Below are positions 5,858 through 13,355 of a stretch of 27,023 nucleotides of DNA, piece by piece (the stretch's first letter is position 1; every line of letters starts with the position of its first letter). The notes below the pieces were generated by a model, which worked only from the letters and a program-made list of their open reading frames with translations, ran no database searches and was not told the DNA's origin. The translations under genes and the position numbers were made by a program. The stretch comes from a virus. The stretch covers positions 1-27,023 of IMG/VR virus record IMGVR_UViG_3300025120_000445. One strand, written 5' to 3'.

Positions 5858-6323
5858 TGAATGGCTCACCAAAGAGTACCCACAACTTGTGAGGTATGGG
5901 AGGAGGTATCACCGCGATGCGTCCGACCTAGTCAATCATGTCTACTTGAGGGTGGTGAAACAGGACTTGTCAAAGGTCATGCGCAATCCTGATGGCTACT
6001 TCAGAAAGGCCATGTACATAGAAGCGACGAGAGGCAAGTTCAAGCGTGACTACACCATCACCCAAGAGCTTTTGTATGACATTCCTAGTGAGAGCGTTAG
6101 TATTGATGATGCACTCAATAGAGAACAACTCGAACTATTCACCGACCGCTTGTCTTGGTTTGACCAAACGGTCTTCAGGCTATGGCTCAACGGAGAGAAT
6201 ATCTCAGAGCTTTCAAGAGAATCGGGGATCGCTCTAGAGACGCTTCACACCTCACTACATAGAACAAAGAATAAAATCAAGGATGCTTTTAGTCACCTCA
6301 GAAATAAGGAATCGAAGACTTGA
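5826..6323 (+). CDS. Phage-encoded sigma-70-family factor (regions 2 and 4)
   Basis: The product has 165 residues from GTG 5826, overlapping the NinG-like gene by 32 bases; no ATG is suitably placed. Residues 8-75 fit sigma region 2 (EYPQLVRYGRRYHRDASDLV, HVYLRVVKQ, NPDGYFRKAMYIEATRGKFK). Residues 100-155 fit region 4, with the HTH ISELSRESGIALETLHTSLH and flanking LWLNGEN. As in ECF factors, region 3 is missing. It would guide host RNA polymerase to phage promoters. It sits just ahead of the late genes, and a repeated two-box motif (8888, 15586, 19312) offers a candidate for its binding sites. Confidence 0.8.
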   Translation: MKESTRRKDFDEWLTKEYPQLVRYGRRYHRDASDLVNHVYLRVVKQDLSKVMRNPDGYFRKAMYIEATRGKFKRDYTITQELLYDIPSESVSIDDALNREQLELFTDRLSWFDQTVFRLWLNGENISELSRESGIALETLHTSLHRTKNKIKDAFSHLRNKESKT

Positions 6324-6690
6324 GATATGCCGCAAGTGCAAGCACTTCGTCAAGCCTACTCAATCATGTGGGACGCTTGGCCTAGGGGAGCGCGTCAAGT
6401 ACAAGAACACCACGAAGAGGCTATGTGGGTGCATCATGCCAGTCAAGACACATCTCAAGATAGGCAGTTGCCCTATACACAAGTGGAGAAGCACCATCAA
6501 ACCCAGCGACCTCAAAGAGTTGAGGGCATTACTGAAGGAGATGAGTGACAACCGCATCACAGGGGAGCAGAACAAGAAACTCACTACACTCTACAACGCC
6601 ATCACCCGAAAAAATACCAAGGTCAGCGGGTGCGCTCCATGCGTCAAGAAGATGATTCAGGAGATGAAAGACCTACTAGAAGAAGCATGA
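6283..6690 (+). CDS. Cys-rich putative zinc-binding protein
   Basis: The product has 135 residues from ATG 6283, overlapping the sigma gene by 41 bases. The N-terminal 70 residues carry a metal-site pattern: ICRKCKHF (CxxC), SCGT, LCGCIMPVKTHLK (CxC) and GSCPIHKW. From memory this matches small proteins widespread in Bacteroidota phages just ahead of the packaging genes. A second CxxC (CAPCVKK) lies near the C-terminus with a helical tail. It probably binds one or two zinc ions and may touch nucleic acid or polymerase, but function is not established. The stop overlaps the next start (ATGA). Confidence 0.75.
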   Translation: MLLVTSEIRNRRLEICRKCKHFVKPTQSCGTLGLGERVKYKNTTKRLCGCIMPVKTHLKIGSCPIHKWRSTIKPSDLKELRALLKEMSDNRITGEQNKKLTTLYNAITRKNTKVSGCAPCVKKMIQEMKDLLEEA

Positions 6691-6929
6691 CATCAAGGAA
6701 AGCAAAGAGATACATCAACCAGGCTGATGAATGGGTCGTCTTTACCTCTGAGAAGAAGGGCGAAGACCAGCACTTCAAAGTGATGGTTTCCAATGACGAA
6801 GCGTGGGAGGTGCTATTGAATCTCGCAGTCAATGACTACCACATCAGAGAGACGCTCAGAAACATACTAAAAACCGCAGATGACTACATCAAAAATCAGC
6901 GAGATTCGGGAGAATCCCTCGAACCCTAG
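6687..6929 (+). CDS. Hypothetical protein upstream of the ParB-like gene
   Basis: The product has 80 residues. ATG 6687 (MTSRKAKRYINQADEW) is chosen over in-frame starts further up because it shares ATGA with the preceding stop. The sequence is mixed alpha/beta and charged, with a basic N-terminus, a FTSEKKGEDQHFKVMV strand region and a helical end (RETLRNILKTADDYIKNQ). No family is recognised. It overlaps the next gene by 50 bases, an unusually long overlap, so the next start may be further down than assumed. Confidence 0.65.
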   Translation: MTSRKAKRYINQADEWVVFTSEKKGEDQHFKVMVSNDEAWEVLLNLAVNDYHIRETLRNILKTADDYIKNQRDSGESLEP

Positions 6930-7395
6930 GACCATATCAAAAGAGAAATTTGCCAAGCTGGTCAAGAGCATCAAGGACTTTCCTGAGATGCTGCAAGCTC
7001 GCCCCATCGTAGTTGATCCAACCAATACTATTCTAGGTGGCAACATGAGGTACAAGGCTTGCATTGAAGCTGGCCTCGATGAAGTCCCCGTCTATGTAGC
7101 GACGTGGGAAGAAGGAAAGAACCCCCGCTTCATCATCCAAGACAACGCATCATACGGAGAGTGGGACTACGATGCTCTAGCCAATGAATGGGATGCAACC
7201 GACCTCAATGAGTGGGGTATAGACTTATGGAATCAAGAAGAGGACGAAGAGCCTCAGCCCCAATCTCAGGGCATCAAGATTGACTTTGACCATAGCGATT
7301 ATGACACGGCTCTAGAGTTGGTCAACGCACTCAAGGGGTCTGACACCTACATAGGGGGTATAGTCCTCAAGGCACTCATGGCCCAATTCAAATAA
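6880..7395 (+). CDS. ParB/sulfiredoxin-fold protein next to the terminase
   Basis: The product has 171 residues from ATG 6880. Residues 5-75 match the ParB N-terminal nuclease-like fold: the NPSNPRTISKEKFAKLVKSI helix, RPIVVD strand, LGGNMRYKACIEAG (the GxxR box of the nucleotide pocket) and VPVYVA. The C-terminal part is acidic (NQEEDEEPQPQSQ). ParB-like phage proteins next to terminase genes may bind or nick DNA during packaging, or act as accessory factors for modification. There is no HTH, so partitioning is unlikely. It ends five bases before the small terminase gene. Confidence 0.75.
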   Translation: MTTSKISEIRENPSNPRTISKEKFAKLVKSIKDFPEMLQARPIVVDPTNTILGGNMRYKACIEAGLDEVPVYVATWEEGKNPRFIIQDNASYGEWDYDALANEWDATDLNEWGIDLWNQEEDEEPQPQSQGIKIDFDHSDYDTALELVNALKGSDTYIGGIVLKALMAQFK

Positions 7396-7400
7396 CACAA

Positions 7401-7733
7401 ATGGCACACGAAAAAAAGGAATTTCTTGAGGCACTAGAGAGGTCACTAGGGGTAGTCACAACCGCAGCTCGGTCGTGCAACATCTCACGACGCACTCACT
7501 ACCGATGGCTTGAAGAGGACGAGGACTACGCTGAGTCGGTCAGAGATATCCAAGAATCAGCCATCGACTTTGCTGAGTCTAGCTTGCACCAGCAAATCAA
7601 AGACAAGATACCCAGCTCAACTATCTTCTTCCTGAAGACCAAGGGCAAACACCGAGGCTATGTAGAGACCCAAGACATCAGCATCACCGAGGGCAACAAG
7701 AAGCCCTCATGGTTTGACGAGAACAAGGATTGA
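7401..7733 (+). CDS. terS: Terminase small subunit
   Basis: The product has 110 residues from ATG 7401. The N-terminal HTH (FLEALERSLGVVTTAARSCN-ISRRTHYRWLEED) and the pattern AARSCNISRRTHYRW are typical of small terminase subunits with a homeodomain-like fold, which recognise the packaging site and recruit the large subunit. The middle is a helical oligomerisation segment (VRDIQESAIDFAESSLHQQI), followed by IFFLKTKGKHRGY, a common C-terminal signature of the family. It directly precedes and overlaps the large subunit by four bases. Confidence 0.88.
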   Translation: MAHEKKEFLEALERSLGVVTTAARSCNISRRTHYRWLEEDEDYAESVRDIQESAIDFAESSLHQQIKDKIPSSTIFFLKTKGKHRGYVETQDISITEGNKKPSWFDENKD

Positions 7734-8887
7734 AGCAACCCACGACATACTACCAAGCCAAGTCATGCACCTCACGCATACAAGTCCATCAAGGGGGGAC
7801 TCGTAGCGGCAAGACGTACTCCCTATGTCAAGTCTTGATAGAGAACTGCTGGAACAACAAGAACCTAGGGCTTGTGGTCACGATATGTCGCAAGACCTAC
7901 CCTTCACTCAAGGCATCGGTGATGAGAGACTTCTTTAACATCCTTGAGAACCAAGGGTGGTACGATCCGTCCAAACACAACAAAGTAGAGAGTACATACA
8001 AGCTCTTTGGCAACCTCGTAGAGTTTATCTCTGTTGACCAACCGACGAAGGTGCGTGGTAGGAAGAGAGATATACTCTTCATCAACGAGGCCAATGAGTT
8101 GAATCTAGAAGACTGGAGACAACTAGTCTTGAGGACAAAGCAACGCATCATCATTGACTACAACCCGTCTGACGAGTTTTCTTGGATATATGACCAGGTG
8201 CTTACACGACCTGACCACCAGTTCTTCAAGACCACCTACAAGGACAACCCATACTTGACCGAGGAGACCATCAAGGAGATTGAGAGACTGAAGGAGGCAG
8301 ACGAGAACTATTGGAAGGTGTTTGGCCTTGGAGAGCGTGGAGTGAGTCGTACAACCGTCTTCTCTCATTGGAAGGAGGTAGACCAAGTCCCTGAAGGCTT
8401 CGAGCTGATGAACGTGGGGCTTGACTTTGGGTACACCAATGACCCAACTGCCATCGTCAAAGTCTACACCGATGGTCATGGCTTTTGCCTTGATGAGGTG
8501 TGCTACTCTACGGGCTTGCTCAATACCGATATATGTCAGGTGCTGAGGGGAGCTGACATCTCTAGGACCACCAACATTGTGGCTGACTCAGCCGAGCCAA
8601 AGAGTATAGATGTCATCCACGGGCAAGGCTTCAACGTCTACCCTTGTCGCAAGGGTCGTGACTCGGTCAGGAGTGGCATCGACTTTATGAGGTCGAAGCC
8701 CCTGATTATTACCTCTAGGAGCGTCAACGGAATCAAAGAACTAAGGAACTACAAGTACAAGGAAGACAAGAATCAACGACCTTTGAACGAGCCAATAGAT
8801 GCCTTCAATCACTTTATAGATGCGAGTAGGTATGCCATCACCTTTAACGCTACCAACCCCAACTACGGAAGCTACCAACTTGGCTAG
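7730..8887 (+). CDS. terL: Terminase large subunit (packaging ATPase and nuclease)
   Basis: The product has 385 residues. The start is TTG 7730, overlapping the small-subunit stop (TTGA); no nearby ATG would keep the ATPase motifs. Walker A is GGTRSGKT (22-29), Walker B RDILFINEAN (113-122) with catalytic E120, and the coupling segment is IIDYNP (141-146). The nuclease domain has GLDFGYTNDPTA with D232, VADSAEP with D286, and DAFNHFIDASRYA (358-370). It belongs to the Terminase_3 type. The protein drives DNA into proheads. No portal gene follows, unlike the usual order, and the portal is 13 kb away. Confidence 0.95.
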   Translation: MKQPTTYYQAKSCTSRIQVHQGGTRSGKTYSLCQVLIENCWNNKNLGLVVTICRKTYPSLKASVMRDFFNILENQGWYDPSKHNKVESTYKLFGNLVEFISVDQPTKVRGRKRDILFINEANELNLEDWRQLVLRTKQRIIIDYNPSDEFSWIYDQVLTRPDHQFFKTTYKDNPYLTEETIKEIERLKEADENYWKVFGLGERGVSRTTVFSHWKEVDQVPEGFELMNVGLDFGYTNDPTAIVKVYTDGHGFCLDEVCYSTGLLNTDICQVLRGADISRTTNIVADSAEPKSIDVIHGQGFNVYPCRKGRDSVRSGIDFMRSKPLIITSRSVNGIKELRNYKYKEDKNQRPLNEPIDAFNHFIDASRYAITFNATNPNYGSYQLG

Positions 8888-8916
8888 TGTAAGAGATGCA
8901 ATCAATCAGAGTTATA
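8888..8916 (+). promoter_or_regulatory. Candidate late promoter 1 (GTAAGA-N16-GTTATA)
   Basis: TGTAAGA at 8888-8894 and GTTATA at 8911-8916 are separated by 16 bases. They begin right after the terminase stop and end 19 bases before the next ATG (8936). The same pair of boxes recurs at 15586 and 19312. Spacing and position fit -35/-10 elements, probably read by the phage sigma factor. A start a few bases past GTTATA would leave a short leader. Confidence 0.6.
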
Positions 8917-8935
8917 GACACGAAAACCCATAGAC

Positions 8936-9184
8936 ATGGCAAAGAAGAAAACAACCCAACCTACCCCAGCACCTCAAGACCCTTATGCTCTGGCATTGGG
9001 ATTGCTAGAGGAATCAAGAGTAGACCACACCAAAACTGAGAAGGCAGCTCGTCAGCTTGCCTCTTTGATGTCTGACGCACCCCATGAGGTGAGAAAGGTC
9101 TTGCATGAGTCTTGCTCTGCTCTCCTTGCTGGTCAGCACGATAAAGCTGAATTTCACCTCACCAACTTGATGAGAGTCAAATGA
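8936..9184 (+). CDS. Small hypothetical protein at the head of the tail region
   Basis: The product has 82 residues from ATG 8936, after a 48-base gap that holds the first candidate late promoter. The N-terminus is Lys/Pro/Thr-rich (MAKKKTTQPTPAPQDPYALA), then mainly helical with HxxxH-like spacing (HEVRKVLHESC). There is no membrane segment or known domain. As the first gene after the putative promoter it should be strongly expressed, suggesting a minor structural or assembly role. Its stop overlaps the next start by four bases. Confidence 0.75.
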   Translation: MAKKKTTQPTPAPQDPYALALGLLEESRVDHTKTEKAARQLASLMSDAPHEVRKVLHESCSALLAGQHDKAEFHLTNLMRVK

Positions 9185-9447
9185 GCTTTACTAAGGCCCA
9201 AGACGTGTCAGACATGACGGCTCTCAAGACTGACATCACCTCTCTCATATCAGCAAGAGGCACAAGGAGCGAGGCCCGCGCTCTTACTCGGTACAATGCC
9301 GAAAAAACAACCATCGAAGGGAGGAGTACTGAGAACGTCAGAAGGCTAGGGATGGGCTATATTGACCGCATGATTAGCGAGGGGCGTGACGCAAATGCCT
9401 TGCGCCATGCACAAGCAATCATTGACATCATGGCCTTTATCCCATGA
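9181..9447 (+). CDS. Small helical hypothetical protein
   Basis: The product has 88 residues from ATG 9181, coupled to both neighbours through four-base overlaps. It is predicted to be helical and rich in Ala, Arg and Thr (LISARGTRSEARALTRYNAE, ALRHAQAIIDIMAFIP). No recognisable family. Its place directly upstream of the frameshifting tail chaperone suggests a part in tail assembly. Confidence 0.7.
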   Translation: MSFTKAQDVSDMTALKTDITSLISARGTRSEARALTRYNAEKTTIEGRSTENVRRLGMGYIDRMISEGRDANALRHAQAIIDIMAFIP

Positions 9448-10034
9448 AGATAGACTTACCCAATAGCTTTGAAGACCTCACCATCAAAGACATGGTGACG
9501 CTTCACACTAGCCCTAGTGACAAAGTGTGCTTGATGAATCTTTGCGGGATCAATCGTGAAGACTTGCTCAAGTTACCCAAGAGGCTTCTTGATGAGGCAT
9601 ACGAACACCTCAACGAGCTACGCTCACAAGAGTCAGGCCAGCACCTCACAAGGCTCAAGCTAGATGGCAAGACGTATGGCTTTGTCAATGATTGGGAAGC
9701 CTTCTCCTTTGGTGAGTACATCGACATGACTGCCTACGCTCAGGATGTCTATGGCAATGCCACCAAGATGATGGCCCTGCTCTACCGACCCATTGTGATT
9801 GACCGAGGTGACACCTACACCATCGAACCATACACAAGCAAGGAGAATCACAAGATATTCGAGCTTGCCCCAGCGACTTTGTTTGGTGGTGCGATGCTTT
9901 TTTTTTGGACTTCCAAAAGGACACTTCTGAGCAGTTTGCGAGTCTCTTTGAGTCAGACGATAACCCAAGCGAGTTTGGGGCTAAGTGGGGATGGTATCCA
10001 GCTATCTACTCCCTTGCCGATGAGAACTTCTTGA
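9444..10034 (+). CDS. Tail assembly chaperone, short (zero-frame) form
   Basis: The product has 196 residues from ATG 9444. Residues 1-154 match the pattern of Bacteroidota-phage tail chaperones: SFEDLTIKDMVTL, LLKLPKRLLDEAYEHLNEL, YGFVNDWEAFSFGEYIDM, MMALLYRPIVIDRGDTYTIE and GGAMLFFW. At the run of nine T (9898-9906) a -1 shift gives a longer product with the 9905-10147 frame, as with lambda gpG and gpGT. Without the shift, a Ser/Thr/Leu-rich tail of about 42 residues follows. Such chaperones bind the tape measure during tail assembly and are absent from the virion. Confidence 0.75.
   Translation: MKIDLPNSFEDLTIKDMVTLHTSPSDKVCLMNLCGINREDLLKLPKRLLDEAYEHLNELRSQESGQHLTRLKLDGKTYGFVNDWEAFSFGEYIDMTAYAQDVYGNATKMMALLYRPIVIDRGDTYTIEPYTSKENHKIFELAPATLFGGAMLFFWTSKRTLLSSLRVSLSQTITQASLGLSGDGIQLSTPLPMRTS
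9898..9906 (+). promoter_or_regulatory. T9 slippery site for -1 frameshifting
   Basis: Nine T follow C at 9897. In the zero frame the codons are CTT TTT TTT TGG, which contains the slippery heptamer T-TTT-TTT (9899-9905). A -1 slip moves reading to TTG GAC TTC at 9905 and opens an 80-codon extension. Polymerase slippage on the same run would have the same effect. Confidence 0.7.
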
Positions 10035-10147
10035 AAATGAATGAGGTGACTGAGAAGCCCCTAGGGACGGTCTTGACTCACCTGGCATACCTCCACGACC
10101 TAGCCCATAAAAACCGCAATGATAACCTTCAGCAACATAGTAGATAG
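9905..10147 (+). CDS. Tail assembly chaperone, -1 frameshift extension
   Basis: These 80 codons lie in the -1 frame relative to the chaperone gene and have no good start of their own (TTG 9905 lies inside the slip site). Read through the slip they extend the first 154 codons to a product of about 234 residues. The sequence has typical protein character: DFQKDTSEQFASLFESDDNP, FGAKWGWYPAIYSLADENFL and MNEVTEKPLGTVLTHLAYLH. The GWYPAIYSLA block recalls the T-type extension seen in related phages, which contacts the tail tube subunit. The alternative is a homopolymer sequencing error in a single gene. Confidence 0.7.
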   Translation: MDFQKDTSEQFASLFESDDNPSEFGAKWGWYPAIYSLADENFLKMNEVTEKPLGTVLTHLAYLHDLAHKNRNDNLQQHSR

Positions 10148-11204
10148 GTTTGAGACCTTTGTTGAGAAGCACTTCTTTTTGAAGTCATTCTCTTTCGGCT
10201 CACCTGAAGACCTAGACCTTGACAAGTTCGAGAACTTCCCACTTTGCCACCTCGTGTACACTTCAGGCTCTTACGCTGACAAGGTCAAGTCGTACACCCT
10301 TGAGGTATACATCTTGGATTGTCCAAGGGGTGAGGACTCCCGCAAGGAGTTTGAGAAGGACACTATCACCCAATGTGAGATGGCGGCTGAAGATATCTTG
10401 GCTGACCTAGAGAACGGAGGCAACATCTTTGACTTCGACTTTGCCTATCAGCTAGAGAGCGCATCTATCACCCCTCTCGAAGAGATGGAGACCAACGTAC
10501 TGAGTGGCACTCTCCTTCAAATCTCAATAGGTGTACCCTATCTCTACGACACTTGCAACGCCCCCTTGACTGGGGTCAGCCCACAGGGGACGAACACGAG
10601 CTTCTCAGCGCGTGGCCTCTTGAGGGTCAAGGAGGTTGACGGATCGCCTGACGTCACCACCGTCAAGACCATCAACGTCAGCAATGGGACACTAACCGAC
10701 AACGGGAGTGGAGAGGTGACGATTGACACGGCTGGCACTACGACGACTGCTGGTCTTGTTGGAACTTACAAGTACACCTCAAGCCTTGAGTCTAAAAGCA
10801 ATACAACGGGGTCACTAGTGTCGGGTGTCATCAATGTAGCACCCCACACCGACCTCACCTTTGACAATCGCAATCTAGTTGGCCCTCAGCACTTTGTTCA
10901 CAATTTCCCTCTAGGGAGAAGAGAGCTTCACGGCCTCACATCAGGGACGACGGTGAGGGTCAAGTACACCCTTGAGGTCACCCACTCTACGGCTGGTCTC
11001 ATAGCAATAACGTCAACGGCAAGCAATCCGGCATTCTCGGAAACACTCGTTGTCACAGACCCTAGCACTCAAGCGGTTACTCTAGATGGGACGTTCACGA
11101 ACCTCACGACGACCTCAATATTTTTGAATCTCAGCGTATTATCTAACTGCATCAACACGGTAAAAATCACCGCGTTTGAGCTTGTAATAACTCAACCAAG
11201 CTAA
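10119..11204 (+). CDS. Tail/neck protein fused to a phage adhesin-like module
   Basis: The product has 361 residues from ATG 10119, overlapping the frameshift product by 29 bases. Residues 1-150 are a compact alpha/beta domain (FEKDTITQCEMAAEDILADL, FAYQLESASITPLEEMETNV, LQISIGVPYLYDTCN) like neck or tail-completion proteins of Bacteroidota phages. From residue 165 the sequence becomes Thr/Ser/Gly/Val-rich beta structure, starting with LLRVKEVDGSPDVTTVKTI and NGTLTDNGSGEVTIDTAG. I know that module from structural proteins of many marine phages. Residues 215-361 form a beta sandwich with no Cys-rich or enzymatic motif. A virion surface role is likely. Confidence 0.7.
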   Translation: MITFSNIVDRFETFVEKHFFLKSFSFGSPEDLDLDKFENFPLCHLVYTSGSYADKVKSYTLEVYILDCPRGEDSRKEFEKDTITQCEMAAEDILADLENGGNIFDFDFAYQLESASITPLEEMETNVLSGTLLQISIGVPYLYDTCNAPLTGVSPQGTNTSFSARGLLRVKEVDGSPDVTTVKTINVSNGTLTDNGSGEVTIDTAGTTTTAGLVGTYKYTSSLESKSNTTGSLVSGVINVAPHTDLTFDNRNLVGPQHFVHNFPLGRRELHGLTSGTTVRVKYTLEVTHSTAGLIAITSTASNPAFSETLVVTDPSTQAVTLDGTFTNLTTTSIFLNLSVLSNCINTVKITAFELVITQPS

Positions 11205-11368
11205 TGAGTAGCCCTAAGCATATCGAATGGGAAAAGGACGAACACGGCCAACAAGTAGGCAAGTGGTCAGTATCAACGGAAGCCGCCCTCAATAGATGGC
11301 AGAAAGTCTATGACTCTATCAATGAGCTGGAGGAGAGACTTAGAAAACTCGAAAACAAATCCAAGTAA
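11204..11368 (+). CDS. Small coiled-coil hypothetical protein, 54 residues
   Basis: It starts at ATG 11204, sharing TAATG with the stop of the previous gene, and ends at TAA 11366-11368, one base before the next ATG. This snug fit is the main support. The product starts MSSPKHIEWEKDEHGQQVGK and ends in a short leucine-zipper-like helix (INELEERLRKLENKSK). It may multimerise or bind a partner. No family recognised. Confidence 0.7.
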   Translation: MSSPKHIEWEKDEHGQQVGKWSVSTEAALNRWQKVYDSINELEERLRKLENKSK

Positions 11369-11369
11369 G

Positions 11370-11543
11370 ATGATTGAATTTTTCACAACCAACGGGGCAG
11401 AATTGCTCATCGGATTCATGGCCTTTGCTAAGGTCGTGGTCAACCTCATCCCTAGTGCCAAACCCATCCAAGTGTGGACATGGGTAGACACCCTCATCAA
11501 TGCCATCGTAGCAGACAAGAGAAGCGATGGGAAAGAGGGCTGA
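11370..11543 (+). CDS. Small single-span membrane protein
   Basis: The product has 57 residues. ATG 11370 (MIEFFTTNGAELLIGF) is preferred because the upstream open frame overlaps the 54-residue gene. Residues 10-29 form a membrane segment (AELLIGFMAFAKVVVNLIPS), followed by a WTWVDTLINAIVADKR amphipathic stretch. From memory, near-identical layouts occur as unnamed proteins in tail regions of Bacteroidota phages. Size would suit a holin-like or membrane-anchoring protein, but it sits among tail genes rather than beside the endolysin. It overlaps the next gene by 17 bases. Confidence 0.65.
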   Translation: MIEFFTTNGAELLIGFMAFAKVVVNLIPSAKPIQVWTWVDTLINAIVADKRSDGKEG

Positions 11544-12069
11544 CAAAGTCTTCGACGAGTTTGCTGAAGAGTGGAGGCTTGCTTCCATGCGGAACCTCGG
11601 CACTCGCACGATAGGGAAGAACAAGAGCTACGGGGCTACGCGATCCCGTAAGTTAGCCAAGAGCCTCTACGTCAAAAGAGTAGGAGGTGAGATTGAGGCT
11701 GGCTCTCCCTTGCCGTATGCCAAGTTCATACACTATGGGGTGAGTGGCACAAAGGTCAAGCGTGACACCCCGTATCGCTTTACCACCAAAGCACCTCCAA
11801 GCAAGCCTATTGAGAAGTGGCTGAAAGCCAAGCCCGTCCGATTGCGTGACCCCAAGACTGGTGAGTTTTTGAAGAAGACGAAATGGCGACTCAAGAGCGC
11901 GGCTTATGGTATCGCTCAAAGCATCAAGAAGCGGGGGATACCAGGTGTGGCATACTTCTCTGAAGCGTTTGAGACTATGTACCCACGCTTTGAGAGTAAG
12001 ATAGCTGATGCCATCGCGTTAGATGCACTAGACGACCTCACCGACCTCGACAACCCGAACCTAAAGTAA
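11527..12069 (+). CDS. Tail-completion/neck protein, HK97 gp10-like
   Basis: The product has 180 residues from ATG 11527. Features shared with gp10-like neck proteins are a basic, helical N-terminus, then LPYAKFIHYGVSGTKVKR with the conserved YAKFxHYG core, PYRFTTKAPP, and a final helix. The segment IKKRGIPGVAYFSEAFETMY is also typical. Such proteins cap the tail or join it to the head. The sequence is very basic overall (TGEFLKKTKWRLKS). It overlaps the next start by one base. Confidence 0.7.
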   Translation: MGKRADKVFDEFAEEWRLASMRNLGTRTIGKNKSYGATRSRKLAKSLYVKRVGGEIEAGSPLPYAKFIHYGVSGTKVKRDTPYRFTTKAPPSKPIEKWLKAKPVRLRDPKTGEFLKKTKWRLKSAAYGIAQSIKKRGIPGVAYFSEAFETMYPRFESKIADAIALDALDDLTDLDNPNLK

Positions 12070-13355
12070 TGGCAGCACAATTCGACTCAGCCCCCTCGCA
12101 GACCTATATGCCCGCAAATCAATCGCTCATCTACACGATAAGTGATAGCGGGGGTGCGGTCAGCGCGTCACATCGTTTCATAGTAAGAGTCTTCCAAGGC
12201 ACGAATGAGATGGCCAAGCTATACCTCACGGCCAATACCAACAATAAGGCACACTTTGACTTGTCGTCTATCGCAAAAGACCTCTTGACAACTGACCACC
12301 TTGAGGCTGATGGGGTGGGGACACTCTTCGAGATGGGGACGGTAGTCGAACATAGCCATCTAGGAACTGCCAAATTCAGTGTCAAGGTTGGGACGTTCGA
12401 CGGATCAAGTGAGACGCTTGATGAAGCAACGAAGGACATCTACTTGACCAATGGCTCTCAGCAAATCCGTGAGGGGCTACACCCCGACTTCTCGGCCTAC
12501 TACCCCACGGCTGCTACTAAGAAGGTGTGGCTCACGGAGAGGGGCGATGGGACGGGAACTATCAGCTTCAATTTTGCTGACAACGATGAGGGGTGCATTG
12601 CGTGGCTTCATGACAATACTATCATCAGCGGGATAGATACCAAAATTTTCTATCAACTCTATGACGCTTCAGATGCAGTACTCGGAACGGATAGCAAAGT
12701 CATATCAAGCGTGGGAGGCAATGCCCTAGGCGCTACCGACTACACTCAGAAGCTACACTTCACGGGTCTTGCTCCAGCATCGCTAAGGTTCACGTCAACT
12801 GAGCTGCCGAATAGGTTTTCTAATTGGTCATACTACTTGCTTTGGTTGAGCAGTGCAACCCCTACCCGTGCGAGTTTCTATGTCCGAGTCAACAAAGACT
12901 GCGGGGTCATCAAGAACCAACGAGTACAAGTAGCGTATGCCAACCGACTAGGAGGGTGGGACTTGCTCACGTTTGATGGCAACGCATCGAAGAAGGTCAC
13001 GGCTCAGAACAAACCCTACTACAAGGCTCTAGGCAACTACGATGCTGCCACATACACCTTCGACCCAAGCGATAGGACAAGCGTACCATATCAGATAACC
13101 TCAGAGGACAAATACACCTTACGCGCTCAGAACTTCTCAATAGAAGACAACTTCATGCTTGAGGGATTGATGATGAGTGACAACGTCTACATGAGGTATG
13201 GCGACTCCAGCTCTATCGTCGGTGGCATGACGGATCGTGACAAGTGGCTTCCCGTCCTAGTGGACACAAAGAGCCTTGTCATCAGAGACAAAGTTGAGAG
13301 CCGCATCTTTGACGTGAGCCTTGAGGTCACACTAGCACAAGAATCAAGATGCTGA
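12069..13355 (+). CDS. Virion structural protein, probable tail protein
   Basis: The product has 428 residues from ATG 12069, sharing TAATG with the neck gene. It is beta-rich with Ser/Thr/Asp/Gly turns (MAAQFDSAPSQTYMPANQSL, FIVRVFQGTNEMAKLYLTAN), a middle section with lone Cys residues (CGVIKNQRVQVAYANRLGGW), and a C-terminal domain ending FDVSLEVTLAQES. From memory this combination, especially VAYANRLGGWDLLTFDG, occurs in tail proteins of Bacteroidota siphophages. It lies in the same block as the neighbouring 746-residue protein and they probably assemble together near the tail tip. No enzymatic motif. Confidence 0.65.
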   Translation: MAAQFDSAPSQTYMPANQSLIYTISDSGGAVSASHRFIVRVFQGTNEMAKLYLTANTNNKAHFDLSSIAKDLLTTDHLEADGVGTLFEMGTVVEHSHLGTAKFSVKVGTFDGSSETLDEATKDIYLTNGSQQIREGLHPDFSAYYPTAATKKVWLTERGDGTGTISFNFADNDEGCIAWLHDNTIISGIDTKIFYQLYDASDAVLGTDSKVISSVGGNALGATDYTQKLHFTGLAPASLRFTSTELPNRFSNWSYYLLWLSSATPTRASFYVRVNKDCGVIKNQRVQVAYANRLGGWDLLTFDGNASKKVTAQNKPYYKALGNYDAATYTFDPSDRTSVPYQITSEDKYTLRAQNFSIEDNFMLEGLMMSDNVYMRYGDSSSIVGGMTDRDKWLPVLVDTKSLVIRDKVESRIFDVSLEVTLAQESRC

